DNA of 19,945 nt. It comes from UBA10002 sp964373775 (GTDB taxonomy: Bacteria; Patescibacteriota; Minisyncoccia; Phycocordibacterales; UBA10002). The position numbers and the translations under genes were made by a program. The stretch covers positions 1 to 19,945 of the forward strand of contig CAYJWA010000011.1 of the NCBI GenBank assembly GCA_964373775.1. Reading direction: 5' to 3'. Numbering within the stretch: position 1 is the first letter of the stretch; each line of letters starts with the position of its first letter. Of this stretch, positions 19,853-19,945 are shown piece by piece. The notes beneath the pieces are model-generated. The model made no database searches. It was not told the origin of the DNA and saw only the letters and a program-made list of their open reading frames with translations.

Positions 19853-19945
19853 ATCTGGGCAGAGTTAAGCATAACCGCGGGAGGCACGCAACATTCCTTA
19901 TAGTTTTGGCACCGGAAGAGAGGAGTATTCTTTGAGCAGATTTTT

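Noticed and set aside
1..19945. CRISPR arrays, tRNA or rRNA genes, and transposase genes
   Set aside because: No regular repeat-spacer pattern, no cloverleaf or rRNA segment, and no transposase motif was seen on either strand.

Overview
The window reads as chromosomal DNA from a Candidate Phyla Radiation bacterium (Patescibacteria, most likely Parcubacteria-like). This is an inference from several things seen together: small core genes with lineage-style tails (S16 with an Ala/Lys/Pro tail), an RRM protein, a DUF7282-like membrane-anchored protein, a reduced wall-synthesis set, very few Shine-Dalgarno sequences, and many palindromic repeats in gaps and inside genes. No 16S rRNA, tRNA or CRISPR array is visible, so the placement is not proven.

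Layout. 1-267 is the 3' end of an SMC-type ATPase gene. 363-2614 (minus) is rnr (RNase R) followed by a tiny ORF and a strong terminator. Divergently, 2683-3489 carries rpsP and khpA. The canonical rpsP-khpA-rimM-trmD order is broken: a 98-bp inverted-repeat element and a 128-aa orphan gene lie between khpA and a frameshifted, truncated trmD relic (4200-4468). Next come an RRM RNA-binding protein with a structured leader (4748-5047), a minus-strand 185-aa orphan (5196-5753), an ECF-type sigma factor (6023-6634) with a small two-helix membrane protein, a candidate minus-strand small RNA (7145-7275), a DUF7282-like anchored protein and a TsaC/Sua5 tRNA-modification enzyme.

9035-16484 is mainly a cell-wall block: D,D-carboxypeptidase, mraY, ftsW, murG, then gltX, then an EnvC-like coiled-coil/M23 peptidase. 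MraY and MurG make lipid I and lipid II, FtsW polymerises it, and the carboxypeptidase and M23 protein trim or open the wall. A 95-aa membrane protein, a Xer tyrosine recombinase, a 136-aa unknown, and on the minus strand a lytic-transglycosylase-like protein and a SAM methyltransferase finish the window.

The most striking feature is the repeat content. A 62-bp element made of two adjacent hairpins occurs three times. Two copies sit just downstream of stop codons (9998, 16491). The third, with a single base difference from the 9998 copy, is inside rnr in frame, adding about 21 residues next to the catalytic Asp cluster of the RNB domain. Two other palindrome types are also translated within the same rnr gene. 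Most co-directional gaps contain nested inverted repeats whose 3' arm ends close to the next start codon. Five genes show a -10 hexamer 6-8 nt before the ATG, implying leaderless mRNAs.
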